From an uncultured Pelagibacteraceae bacterium (lineage in GTDB: Bacteria; Pseudomonadota; Alphaproteobacteria; Pelagibacterales; Pelagibacteraceae), in the NCBI GenBank assembly GCA_902607945.1, contig CACLMD010000002.1, forward strand, positions 1 through 64,000: a DNA stretch of 64,000 bases, given 5' to 3'. The notes beneath the pieces were generated by a model. That model did no database searches. It saw nothing but the letters and a program-made list of their open reading frames with translations, and was not told where the DNA came from. Of the stretch, positions 11,074-20,418 are shown one piece after another. Numbering within the stretch: the stretch's first letter is position 1; every line of letters begins with the position of its first letter. A program made the position numbers and the translations under genes.

Positions 11074-12987
11074 ATGGAATTATCAATCATCACACTACCT
11101 TTGGTAGCGGCAATAATTTCAGGTTTTTTTGGCAAGTATATTGGAGATCGAAATTCAGAAATAATTACTAGTTTACTAGTATCAATTGCAGCAATTTTTT
11201 CTTTCATTGTATTTTACAATGTAATTGTCAATCAATATGAAGATAATATCATTATAGCAACATGGATTAATTCTGGATCATTAGATGTAAATTGGTCTAT
11301 GAAAATTGATCCTCTTTCAGCAGTAATGCTAGTAGTAGTCACTTCAGTTTCAGCATTAGTTCACATTTACTCAATTGGATATATGTCTCATGACCCACAT
11401 AAACCAAGATTTATGGCTTATTTATCATTATTCACTTTCGCGATGTTAATGCTTGTAACATCAGATAACTTTATTCAATTATTTTTTGGTTGGGAAGGAG
11501 TTGGTCTTTGCTCATATTTTTTGATTGGTTTTTGGTTTAAAAAAGAGTCTGCAAATGCAGCTGCTATTAAAGCTTTTGTTGTAAACAGAGTTGGAGATTT
11601 TGGATTTGCTTTAGGAATTTTTTTAATATTTTATTTATTTGGAACTGTGAACTATGAAGAAGTGTTTCAACAAATTCCAAATATTACAGATCAAAAATTA
11701 AATTTTTTAGGCATTGAAGCTAATACTATAGATTTAATTTGTTTGTTATTGTTCATTGGAGCTATGGGTAAATCAGCTCAAATTTTACTTCATACTTGGT
11801 TACCTGATGCTATGGAAGGACCAACACCTGTTTCAGCACTAATTCATGCTGCCACAATGGTAACTGCTGGTGTTTTTTTGGTGGTTAGATGCTCGCCAAT
11901 TTATGAATATTCAGAACTTGCACTAAACATCATTACTATAGTTGGTATGACAACAGCAATTTTTGCAGCAACAGTTGCTTTAGTTCAAACAGATATAAAA
12001 AAAATAATCGCATATTCTACTTGTAGCCAACTAGGATATATGTTTTTTGCAACTGGCGTAGGTGCTTACAATGTAGCAATGTTTCATTTATTTACTCATG
12101 CATTTTTTAAAGCTTTACTTTTTTTAGGATCAGGATCTGTAATTCATGCTTTTAAAGACGAACAAAATATAAATAATATGGGAGGTATCTGGAAAAAACT
12201 TCCATATACATATACGTTGATGATAATAGGAACTCTTGCTCTAACTGGGTTTCCTTTTTTATCTGGTTTTTATTCAAAAGATGCAATTATTGAATTTGCT
12301 TATCTAAGAGGAAATACAACTGGATATTATGCAGCAGGAATTGGAATATTTACTGCTTTCTTAACCTCAATTTATTCTTGGAGGCTAATATTTAAAACTT
12401 TTCATGGAGACTATAATAATAAGAAAATTAAAATTGAAGAGACGCATGAGTCTCCTGCAGTAATGTTATTACCTTTGATTTTGTTATCGATAGGTGCAGT
12501 TTTTGCAGGATTTATTTTTAAAGAATTATTTATTGGTTACGGTGAAACAAGTAAATATTGGGGTGAGTCAATTTTCTTTTTAGAACCACTTAGCACAAAG
12601 CATCCACCAATTTGGTTTTTAGTTTTAACACCAATTTTAGTTGTTACTTCTATACCTATTTCTTATTATTTATTTGTTAAAAACAAAAATTTACCAGACG
12701 CAATTATAAAGAATAATCAGCCATTATATAAATTTTTATTAAATAAATGGTATTTTGACGAGTTATATGAATATATATTTATAAGGCCTTCAAAAAAAAT
12801 TGGATTATTTTTATGGAAATTTTTTGATATAAAAATTATTGATCAATTCGGACCAGATGGTGTCTCTTCAATTATTAAAAAAATTTCTATTAAAGCTAAC
12901 AAATTTCAAAGTGGTTATATTTACCATTACGCTTTTGTTATGTTATTAGGTTTTTCAGCATTTTTAACATTTTTAATTATTAGATAA
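11074..12987 (+). CDS. nuoL: NADH-quinone oxidoreductase subunit L
   Basis: Most distal antiporter-like proton-pumping subunit (637 residues, many helices). Conserved features are the FFGWEGVGLCSYFLIGFW segment with its key glutamate, LLHTWLPDAMEGPTPVSALI, and the HAFFKALLFL histidine/lysine region. The C-terminal part holds the long lateral helix that spans the membrane arm, followed by a final helix. Its stop overlaps the nuoM ATG by one base. Confidence 0.96.
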   Translation: MELSIITLPLVAAIISGFFGKYIGDRNSEIITSLLVSIAAIFSFIVFYNVIVNQYEDNIIIATWINSGSLDVNWSMKIDPLSAVMLVVVTSVSALVHIYSIGYMSHDPHKPRFMAYLSLFTFAMLMLVTSDNFIQLFFGWEGVGLCSYFLIGFWFKKESANAAAIKAFVVNRVGDFGFALGIFLIFYLFGTVNYEEVFQQIPNITDQKLNFLGIEANTIDLICLLLFIGAMGKSAQILLHTWLPDAMEGPTPVSALIHAATMVTAGVFLVVRCSPIYEYSELALNIITIVGMTTAIFAATVALVQTDIKKIIAYSTCSQLGYMFFATGVGAYNVAMFHLFTHAFFKALLFLGSGSVIHAFKDEQNINNMGGIWKKLPYTYTLMIIGTLALTGFPFLSGFYSKDAIIEFAYLRGNTTGYYAAGIGIFTAFLTSIYSWRLIFKTFHGDYNNKKIKIEETHESPAVMLLPLILLSIGAVFAGFIFKELFIGYGETSKYWGESIFFLEPLSTKHPPIWFLVLTPILVVTSIPISYYLFVKNKNLPDAIIKNNQPLYKFLLNKWYFDELYEYIFIRPSKKIGLFLWKFFDIKIIDQFGPDGVSSIIKKISIKANKFQSGYIYHYAFVMLLGFSAFLTFLIIR

Positions 12988-14468
12988 TGAATTTTCCTAT
13001 AATATCGGCTTTGATCTTATTGCCAGCCATTGGATCACTATTTTTATTTTTTTCAAGAAGCAATAATGAAAAAAACACAACTATAAAATATGTTGCATTA
13101 TTTACATCTTTAGTTAATTTTTTATTGTCTATTTATCTTTGGTTGTTGTTTGATCAGGTCTCATCTGAATTTCAATTTGTTGAGGATAGAGAATGGTTAG
13201 CTGGATTTGTTAATTACAAAGTGGGTATAGACGGAATTTCAATATTATTTATTATTCTTACAACTTTTATAACTCCACTATGTATAATTTCAGTAAATAA
13301 TACTATCAAAATAAGATTAAGAGATTTCTTAATAGCGATTTTAATTATGGAGTCTTTTATGATTGGAGTTTTTTGTTCACTGGACTTAGTAGTTTTTTAT
13401 TTATTTTTTGAAGCAGGATTAATACCAATGTTTTTAATAGTTGGTATTTGGGGTGGTACAAGAAGAATTTATTCAGCTTTTAAATTCTTTTTATATACAT
13501 TACTTGGTTCAGTCTTAATGTTAGTTGCAATAATTTCAATTTATTGGATCAGCGGAACTACAGATGTTGTTAAATTATATGAATTAGGTATTGATGCAAA
13601 ATATCAAAATTTATTATGGTTAGCTTTCTTTAGTTCTTTTGCAGTAAAAACACCGATGTGGCCAGTCCACACATGGCTTCCAGATGCTCACGTTGAGGCA
13701 CCAACAGCTGGATCAGTATTACTTGCAGCTATTCTATTAAAAATGGCTGGATATGGATTTATTAGATTTTCTCTTGGACTATTTCCAATAGCTTCTGAAT
13801 TATTTACTCCATTAATCTATGTTCTAAGCGTTATAGCTATTATTTTCACTTCATTAATTGCTCTAATGCAAGAAGATATGAAAAAATTAATTGCCTATTC
13901 TTCAGTCGCACACATGGGTTTTGTTACCCTAGGAATATTCACTATTCAACAACAAGGAATTGAAGGAAGTATTATTCAAATGATCAGTCATGGATTAGTC
14001 TCAGCAGCACTCTTTTTATGTGTTGGAGTAGTTTATGATAGAATGCATTCAAGATTGATTACTACCTATGGCGGTATAGTAACAATAATTCCAAAATACT
14101 CTGTTTTATTTATGATATTTGCATTAGCATCTTTGGGCTTGCCAGGAACAAGTGGTTTTATAGGAGAGTTTTTAATTTTAATGGGAGCCTTTAAAGACAA
14201 TTTTTTAGTTGCAGTTGTTGCAAGTTTAGGTGTGATATTGGGTGCAGCATATATTCTTTGGCTTTATAAAAGAGTAGTATTTGGTGAATTAGTTAATAAA
14301 GATCTCGAAAAAATGAAGGATTTAAATAGATCTGAATATTTCATTTTAATAAGTTTAGCTATTCCAATTATATTTTTTGGATTTTATCCAGAGCCTTTAT
14401 TCAATACTATAGAAGTATCAGTTAATAATTTAATATCGATGTATAATTTAAATCTAATTAATAAATAA
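12987..14468 (+). CDS. nuoM: NADH-quinone oxidoreductase subunit M
   Basis: Antiporter-like proton-pumping subunit of the membrane arm (493 residues). The proton-path motifs are visible: FYLFFEAGLIPMFLIVGIWG with the essential glutamate, KTPMWPVHTWLPDAHVEAPT, and the SYSSVAHMGF-type block (here AYSSVAHMGF). Length is normal. It lies one base from nuoN. Confidence 0.96.
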   Translation: MNFPIISALILLPAIGSLFLFFSRSNNEKNTTIKYVALFTSLVNFLLSIYLWLLFDQVSSEFQFVEDREWLAGFVNYKVGIDGISILFIILTTFITPLCIISVNNTIKIRLRDFLIAILIMESFMIGVFCSLDLVVFYLFFEAGLIPMFLIVGIWGGTRRIYSAFKFFLYTLLGSVLMLVAIISIYWISGTTDVVKLYELGIDAKYQNLLWLAFFSSFAVKTPMWPVHTWLPDAHVEAPTAGSVLLAAILLKMAGYGFIRFSLGLFPIASELFTPLIYVLSVIAIIFTSLIALMQEDMKKLIAYSSVAHMGFVTLGIFTIQQQGIEGSIIQMISHGLVSAALFLCVGVVYDRMHSRLITTYGGIVTIIPKYSVLFMIFALASLGLPGTSGFIGEFLILMGAFKDNFLVAVVASLGVILGAAYILWLYKRVVFGELVNKDLEKMKDLNRSEYFILISLAIPIIFFGFYPEPLFNTIEVSVNNLISMYNLNLINK

Positions 14469-14469
14469 A

Positions 14470-15888
14470 ATGGAAAATTTACATTTTGTTCTTCCTGAGA
14501 TATTCCTTTCATTATCAATAATGTTTTTGTTGATTTTGGGAGTATTTAAAAAAGATAGTTCAATTTTAATTCATAATATTTCGTTAATAGTCTTGCTTAT
14601 ATCTGCTGTAATTATTTTTAATGAAATAATTGAAATTGAAAAAATATATTTATTTAATGGTAGCATAGTAATTGATTATTTATCATCTTTTATGAAAATA
14701 ATTACCTTATTGGCTGCCTTTATTGTTTTAGCAATATCAAAAAGTTATTTAAAGATAATTAAAATCTTAAAGATAGAATATCCAATTTTAATATTAAGCT
14801 CAATATTGGGTATGATGATTATGATAAGTTCAAATGATCTTATTGTTTTTTATATGGGTTTAGAATTACAATCTTTAGCATTGTATGTTTTAGCAACGTT
14901 TAATAGAAATAATCTTAAATCTTCTGAAGCAGGATTAAAATATTTTGTTTTAAGTGCTTTATCTTCCGGGTTACTTTTATATGGCTGTTCATTGATTTAT
15001 GGATTTTCTGGATCAACAAATTTTGATACAATAGCCGTTCAACTTAATTCAAATGAATATGCTTTAACTTTTGGGATAGTCTTTATTTTAGTTGGTTTGG
15101 CATTTAAAATTTCAGCTGTACCGTTTCATATGTGGGCTCCTGATGTTTACGAAGGATCACCAACAACTGTCACACTTTTTTTTACAATGGTACCAAAAAT
15201 TGCCGCTTTAACAGTTTTTATTAGATTTTTATACGTACCATTTTTAAACTTAATAGATCAGTGGCAAATGATTTTAGTATTTCTTTCAATTGCATCAATG
15301 TTATTTGGAGCTATTGCAGCTATAGGACAAACAAATATTAAAAGACTAATTGCATATAGCTCAATAGGACATATTGGTTATGCTCTAGCAGGTTTGGCTT
15401 CATCTTCAAATGATGGAATACAAAGTTCAATTATGTATATTACAATTTATGTTATTATGAACTTGGGTTTATTTTCATGTTTATTAATGATGAAGAGGAA
15501 CAACGAATATTATGAGAACTTAGAAGATCTATCAGGAATATCTAAACATCACCCTTTATTATCTTTGTCTTTATTAATCATATTGTTTTCTCTTGCAGGA
15601 ATACCTCCCTTAGCTGGTTTTTTTGCAAAATTTTATATTTTTAAGGCTGTTATTGAGCAATCAATGTATTTTTTGGCTATTGTTGGATTATTATCAACTG
15701 TAGTAGCAGCTTTTTATTATTTAAGAATTATTAAAATAATTTATTTTGATCCAGAAAAAGAAAAATATGATCAAAATCATAGTCCTTGGTTAAAATTTTC
15801 TTTAACATTTTCAACTATATTAATTCTTTTTTATTTTATTTTTCCAAGTCAGCTTGTTGAAATTGTATCTAGAATTAATATTATTTAA
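14470..15888 (+). CDS. nuoN: NADH-quinone oxidoreductase subunit N
   Basis: Third antiporter-like subunit (472 residues), closing the operon. It shows FYMGLELQSLALYVL (the proton-path glutamate), SAVPFHMWAPDVYEGSPT and AYSSIGHIGYAL. All fourteen nuo genes are thus present and look intact, so this locus encodes a complete complex I. The stop codon overlaps the birA start by one base, so birA and coaX may be transcribed with nuo. Confidence 0.96.
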   Translation: MENLHFVLPEIFLSLSIMFLLILGVFKKDSSILIHNISLIVLLISAVIIFNEIIEIEKIYLFNGSIVIDYLSSFMKIITLLAAFIVLAISKSYLKIIKILKIEYPILILSSILGMMIMISSNDLIVFYMGLELQSLALYVLATFNRNNLKSSEAGLKYFVLSALSSGLLLYGCSLIYGFSGSTNFDTIAVQLNSNEYALTFGIVFILVGLAFKISAVPFHMWAPDVYEGSPTTVTLFFTMVPKIAALTVFIRFLYVPFLNLIDQWQMILVFLSIASMLFGAIAAIGQTNIKRLIAYSSIGHIGYALAGLASSSNDGIQSSIMYITIYVIMNLGLFSCLLMMKRNNEYYENLEDLSGISKHHPLLSLSLLIILFSLAGIPPLAGFFAKFYIFKAVIEQSMYFLAIVGLLSTVVAAFYYLRIIKIIYFDPEKEKYDQNHSPWLKFSLTFSTILILFYFIFPSQLVEIVSRINII

Positions 15889-16421
15889 TGAAATTAAAAC
15901 AATTTAATTATAAGAAAGTTATCAGTACAAATAGTACAGCCATCAATATTATAAAGAAATCAGATATTGATAATGGGATTATTTTTTCTGAATATCAAAA
16001 AAAAGGAAGAGGACAATATGGAAGAAAATGGATATCATTTAAAGGAAATCTATTTGTAAGTATTTTTTACAATTTAAATAAGATTAATATTTCATTAAAA
16101 GAGCTTACAAAAATAAATTGTAATTTAGTAAAAAAAACAATTTCAAATTATTATAAAAAAAAGATTATCTTCAAGGCTCCAAATGATTTATTAGTTGATA
16201 ATAAAAAGATATGTGGAATTTTGCAGGAAAGTATAAATAAAGATAATAAAAAGTTTTTAATCGTAGGTATTGGTATTAATATTTTAAAAAGCCCCAATAT
16301 TTTAAATTACCCATCGACAAATCTTTATAAAATTACTGGTAAAAAATTTAGCTATAAGTTAATAGCAAAATCATTAAAAATAAACTTTGAAAAAAAATTT
16401 TCAAAATTTTTTAAGAGATAA
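15888..16421 (+). CDS. birA: Biotin--[acetyl-CoA-carboxylase] ligase, catalytic domain only
   Basis: Activates biotin with ATP and attaches it to the biotin carboxyl carrier protein. The 177 residues match the catalytic core: KGRGQYGRKW (the biotinyl-AMP loop, GRGRxGRxW type), then KAPNDLLVDNKKICGIL. No N-terminal helix-turn-helix is present and the C-terminal domain is short, so it cannot act as the E. coli-type operon repressor. The usual KWPND reads KAPND here; the catalytic lysine is kept but the tryptophan is replaced. Lysine-rich composition is typical of this genome. Position after nuoN is conserved in alphaproteobacteria. Confidence 0.9.
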   Translation: MKLKQFNYKKVISTNSTAINIIKKSDIDNGIIFSEYQKKGRGQYGRKWISFKGNLFVSIFYNLNKINISLKELTKINCNLVKKTISNYYKKKIIFKAPNDLLVDNKKICGILQESINKDNKKFLIVGIGINILKSPNILNYPSTNLYKITGKKFSYKLIAKSLKINFEKKFSKFFKR

Positions 16422-16430
16422 GTAGAAATT

Positions 16431-17177
16431 ATGTATTTAATTGGCGATATTGGAAATACAGAAATTAAGGTTTGTTTAGTTGATAATAATAATAAAATTT
16501 TTAAAAAAATTATTTTTTCAAATCGTAACATTTCCTTATCAAAATTAAAATTTAATTTAAAAAAATTAGATAAATATCTATCTAAAGTTGAAAAAATTCT
16601 ATTTTGTAGTGTTGTTCCAAAATCATTTCAATTAATAAAAAAATATTTAAAGATGAAAACTAAGATTAGATGTATTGAAATAAAACAATTAAATCTATCT
16701 TCCATTATAAAAATTAAAGTTAATTACAATCAAGTGGGTTCTGATCGATTAGTTAATGCTATAAGTTTATTAAATAATATTAATAATTTTATAATTATTG
16801 ACTTAGGAACAGCCACAACTTTTGATGTTCTAGTTAAAAACATTTATAAAGGTGGTATCATTGCTCCTGGTATAAAGATTTCATTGAATACCCTTTCTGA
16901 GAAAGCAAGTTTAATTCCAAAAATTGATTTAAAAAACGTTAAGAAAGTAATTGGGGCTGATACAACAACTGCTGTAAGATCAGGTTTTCTTTGGGGTTAT
17001 GCAGGTTTGATTGACAATATTGTTAAATTAATTAAGAAAGAAACTAGAAAATCTTTTAAAGTAGTAATTACAGGAGGATTTTCAAAACTGTTTAAAAACT
17101 CAATTAAAACAAATGTTATAATAGATAAAGATATAACTTTTAAAGGTCTTATTAAAATTTTAAAAATTATAAAATAA
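16431..17177 (+). CDS. coaX: Type III pantothenate kinase
   Basis: Phosphorylates pantothenate, the first step of coenzyme A synthesis. The 248-residue protein has the ASKHA-fold signatures of CoaX: DIGNTEIK near the N-terminus (phosphate loop), QVGSDRLVNA, and IDLGTATTFDV with the conserved aspartate. A C-terminal VVITGGFSKLF segment matches the adenosine motif. Length is normal. It starts nine bases after birA and overlaps the RNase J start by one base. Confidence 0.93.
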   Translation: MYLIGDIGNTEIKVCLVDNNNKIFKKIIFSNRNISLSKLKFNLKKLDKYLSKVEKILFCSVVPKSFQLIKKYLKMKTKIRCIEIKQLNLSSIIKIKVNYNQVGSDRLVNAISLLNNINNFIIIDLGTATTFDVLVKNIYKGGIIAPGIKISLNTLSEKASLIPKIDLKNVKKVIGADTTTAVRSGFLWGYAGLIDNIVKLIKKETRKSFKVVITGGFSKLFKNSIKTNVIIDKDITFKGLIKILKIIK

Positions 17178-18835
17178 TGAAAGATGAATTACTTTTTTGT
17201 CCCCTAGGTGGATCTGGAGAAATAGGAATGAATATGAACCTATTTGGTTATGGTCAACCTGGAGATCACAAATGGATTATGGTTGATATAGGGGTAACTT
17301 TTGCTGATGATACTATCCCTGGAGTTGATTTAATTTATCCTGACCCTGGATTTATTGTTGAGAGAAAAGATAATTTATTAGGTATAGTTTTAACACACGC
17401 TCATGAAGACCATATAGGTGCAATAGCTCATTTATGGCCTAAGTTAAAATGTAAAATTTTTGCAACACCATTTACAGCTGTTTTAATTAGAGAAAAATTT
17501 AAAGAAAAACATATTGATATTACAAATGAATTAAAAATTGTTGAGCTTAATGGAAAAGTTAAATTAGAACCATTTGATATAGAATACATTACTCTTACTC
17601 ACTCAATTTTAGAACCTAACGGTTTAAGAATACAAACTCCAGCTGGTGTTATTTTACACACAGGCGACTGGAAGGTGGATCCAAACCCTTTGATCGGAGA
17701 TGAAATAAACTCTAAAAGACTTAAAGAAATTGGTGATGAGGGTGTTTTGGCGATGATTTGTGACTCCACGAATGTATTTAGTGCTGGAAGATCGGGTTCA
17801 GAATTAGATGTAAGAAAAAATATACTAAAAATAATGGAAAGACTTAAGAAGAGAATAATTATCACCTCTTTTGCATCCAATGTAGCCAGAATGGAAACAG
17901 CATTTTATTGTGCAGAAAAAACAGGTAGACAAATTTCTTTAGTTGGAAGATCAATGCACAGAATTTATAAAGCTGCAAGACAATGTGGTTATTTAAAGAA
18001 TACAATTGAACCAATAGACCCTAGAGAAGCAAAACATTTTTCAAGAGAAAAAATAGTATATTTATGCACTGGTAGTCAGGGTGAACCAATGGGTGCTATG
18101 ATGAGAATTTCAAATTATACCCATCCAGATATTTTTATTGAAAAGGGTGATGCTGTAATATTTTCATCAAAAATTATACCTGGTAATGAAAAAAAATTAT
18201 ATAAATTACATAACCAACTTGTGAAAGATGGAATTGAGGTAATTTCAGAAGAAACTGAATTTATTCATGTATCAGGCCACCCTAATAGAGAAGATTTAAA
18301 AGATATGTATGAATGGGTAAAACCCAGGTGTGTTATACCTGTTCATGGAGAACACCGTCATATGATAGAACACATAAATTTTGCAAAAGAAATGCAAGTT
18401 CCTTATCCAGTCCAAGTAGAAAATGGAGATATAGTTAAACTTTATCCTGGAGAAAAACCCGAAGTCTATGACAAAGCGCCAAGTTCTAGATTATATTTAG
18501 ATGGAAGTGTAAGTGTTGATGAAGATGCTCAATCGATAAAGGATAGAAAAAATTTAAGTGCTAATGGCTACTTAGAGGTGACTATTTTGATCACTCCTAA
18601 AGGAAATATTCATAATAATCCAATATTAAGTTTTAGAGGTTTACCCGTTGATGATAAGGATGATTTTATTTACGGAATTGAAGATGAAATTGAAAAAACA
18701 GTTAGAAGTTTCAAATTAGGAAGCAAACAACAAGAGCATAATTTAATTGATGCTTTAAAGATTTCCTGCCGAAAATTTTCAAAAGAAAAAACAGGTAAAA
18801 AACCTTTTACAAACATCAATTTAGTAAAAATTTAA
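17177..18835 (+). CDS. rnj: Ribonuclease J family metallo-beta-lactamase RNase
   Basis: Endo/5'-3' exoribonuclease of the beta-CASP family for mRNA decay and RNA maturation. Zinc-binding motif H74-x-H76-x-D78-H79 lies in LTHAHEDHIGA. Further ligands appear in HTGDWKVDP and near PVHGEHRH, and the beta-CASP region around CTGSQGEPMGAM is well conserved. The 552-residue length is right for alphaproteobacterial RNase J. The C-terminal domain is complete. Most relatives have a methylmalonyl-CoA epimerase gene next; here a small membrane protein follows at once. Confidence 0.94.
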   Translation: MKDELLFCPLGGSGEIGMNMNLFGYGQPGDHKWIMVDIGVTFADDTIPGVDLIYPDPGFIVERKDNLLGIVLTHAHEDHIGAIAHLWPKLKCKIFATPFTAVLIREKFKEKHIDITNELKIVELNGKVKLEPFDIEYITLTHSILEPNGLRIQTPAGVILHTGDWKVDPNPLIGDEINSKRLKEIGDEGVLAMICDSTNVFSAGRSGSELDVRKNILKIMERLKKRIIITSFASNVARMETAFYCAEKTGRQISLVGRSMHRIYKAARQCGYLKNTIEPIDPREAKHFSREKIVYLCTGSQGEPMGAMMRISNYTHPDIFIEKGDAVIFSSKIIPGNEKKLYKLHNQLVKDGIEVISEETEFIHVSGHPNREDLKDMYEWVKPRCVIPVHGEHRHMIEHINFAKEMQVPYPVQVENGDIVKLYPGEKPEVYDKAPSSRLYLDGSVSVDEDAQSIKDRKNLSANGYLEVTILITPKGNIHNNPILSFRGLPVDDKDDFIYGIEDEIEKTVRSFKLGSKQQEHNLIDALKISCRKFSKEKTGKKPFTNINLVKI

Positions 18836-18836
18836 T

Positions 18837-19082
18837 ATGAGTTATACGGGTTTAGCGATAATCTATATAATCATATGGTGGATTATTTTTTTTGCCATTC
18901 TTCCAATTGATGTAAATAGGGAAAAAGCTGTTAAAATCGATGGAGAGGATCCTGGATCTCCTGAAAACCCAAAAATGCTCAAAAAGTTTATATATTGCAC
19001 TGGAATAACTACTATTATTTTCATAATAATTTATCTATTAATGAAATTTGAATACTTAAATTTAAGAAATATGATTTCATAA
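18837..19082 (+). CDS. Small DUF1467-family membrane protein
   Basis: The 81 residues contain two membrane helices (about 5-23 and 51-68). Between them is a hydrophilic loop with the sequence PIDVNREKAV and a PGSPENPKM segment. That shape, the loop and the position before proS match the DUF1467 family of alphaproteobacteria. Its function is unknown. The ATG lies one base after the RNase J stop, and proS follows one base after its own stop, so it belongs to the same transcript. Confidence 0.8.
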   Translation: MSYTGLAIIYIIIWWIIFFAILPIDVNREKAVKIDGEDPGSPENPKMLKKFIYCTGITTIIFIIIYLLMKFEYLNLRNMIS

Positions 19083-19083
19083 G

Positions 19084-20418
19084 ATGTACTTAACTAAATC
19101 ATTTATTCCAATACTTAAAAATAATCCATCCGAAGCTAAAATTAAATCTCATCAATTAATGTTGAGAGTAGGAATGATAAAACAATCATCGGCGGGTATT
19201 TATTCATGGTTACCTTTAGGATTTAAAGTAATGAAAAAAATTGAGCAGATTGTAAGGGAAGAACAAAATAAAATAGGCGTTCAAGAAATTTTAATGCCAA
19301 CCATTCAATCAAGTGAAATTTGGAAAGAAAGCGGACGTTATGATGATTATGGTGAAGAAATGCTTAGAATCAAAGACCGGCAAGACAGAGAAATGCTTTA
19401 TGGTCCAACAAATGAAGAACTTGTTACAGATATTTTTAGGGCTTCAGTAAAATCTTATAAATCACTACCTCAATTACTTTATCATATTCAATGGAAGTTT
19501 AGGGATGAGGTACGACCTAGATTTGGAATTATGAGATGTAGAGAATTTTATATGAAGGACGCTTATTCATTTGATGTTTCAGATGAAGAGGCCTTTTTTT
19601 CTTATAATAAATTCTTCCTTTCATATTTAAGAACTTTTAAACGTTTGGACTTAACTGCTATACCAATGGCAGCTGATACAGGACCAATTGGTGGAAATCT
19701 TTCTCATGAATTTATTATTTTAGCCGATACTGGAGAAAGCAAAATTTTTACAGATAAAGAAATATTTAAAGTTAGTAGTGATAACACTAAAGTTGAAAAA
19801 AAATCTTTAGAAGATCTTAGAAAAAAATATGAAAAGTTTTACGCTGTTACAGATGAAAAATTTGATAAAAAAGAATTTGAAAATAAAGTAATTGAAGAAA
19901 ATAGATTAATTACGAAAGGTATTGAAGTTGGTCATATATTTTATTTTGGTGACAAGTATTCAAAACCAATGGGTGCATCCGTAGATTTGCCAGGAGGGAG
20001 AAAAGATTTTGTTAAAATGGGATCTTATGGTGTAGGAGTATCAAGACTTGTTGGCGCAATAATAGAAGCTAAATATGATGATAAAAATGAAGTCATGAAA
20101 TGGCCAATTTCTGTTGCTCCTTATGATGTTTCAATAATTCCTATGATTAATAAAAACGATAATACGGCCTTGGAAAAAGCAAATAATATTAATGATGAAC
20201 TTATTAAAAATAATATAGAAACAATTATAGATGATACAGATGAAAATTTTTCTTCAAAAATTAAAAAGATGAATTTAATAGGAGCACCATTCCAAATTAT
20301 TATTGGGAAACAAACTCAAGACGATTTAGTAGAATTTAAAGAAACAGGCCAAGAATCTAAAAAACTTAAATTAGAAGAGGTCATTAAAATAATTAAAGAA
20401 GAAAAAGTAAAAAATTGA
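19084..20418 (+). CDS. proS: Prolyl-tRNA synthetase (short alphaproteobacterial form)
   Basis: Class II synthetase charging tRNA-Pro. At 444 residues it lacks the ~180-residue editing (INS) domain between motifs 2 and 3, as is usual in alphaproteobacterial ProS, so mischarged Ala-tRNA-Pro would need trans-editing. Seen: LPLGFKVMKKIE and the QEILMPTIQSSEIWKESGR region, motif 2 (FRDEVRPRFGIMRCREFYMKD) and motif 3 (GSYGVGVSRL). The anticodon-binding domain covers about 345-444. The stop TGA is nested in the TTGA that starts lolC. Confidence 0.95.
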   Translation: MYLTKSFIPILKNNPSEAKIKSHQLMLRVGMIKQSSAGIYSWLPLGFKVMKKIEQIVREEQNKIGVQEILMPTIQSSEIWKESGRYDDYGEEMLRIKDRQDREMLYGPTNEELVTDIFRASVKSYKSLPQLLYHIQWKFRDEVRPRFGIMRCREFYMKDAYSFDVSDEEAFFSYNKFFLSYLRTFKRLDLTAIPMAADTGPIGGNLSHEFIILADTGESKIFTDKEIFKVSSDNTKVEKKSLEDLRKKYEKFYAVTDEKFDKKEFENKVIEENRLITKGIEVGHIFYFGDKYSKPMGASVDLPGGRKDFVKMGSYGVGVSRLVGAIIEAKYDDKNEVMKWPISVAPYDVSIIPMINKNDNTALEKANNINDELIKNNIETIIDDTDENFSSKIKKMNLIGAPFQIIIGKQTQDDLVEFKETGQESKKLKLEEVIKIIKEEKVKN

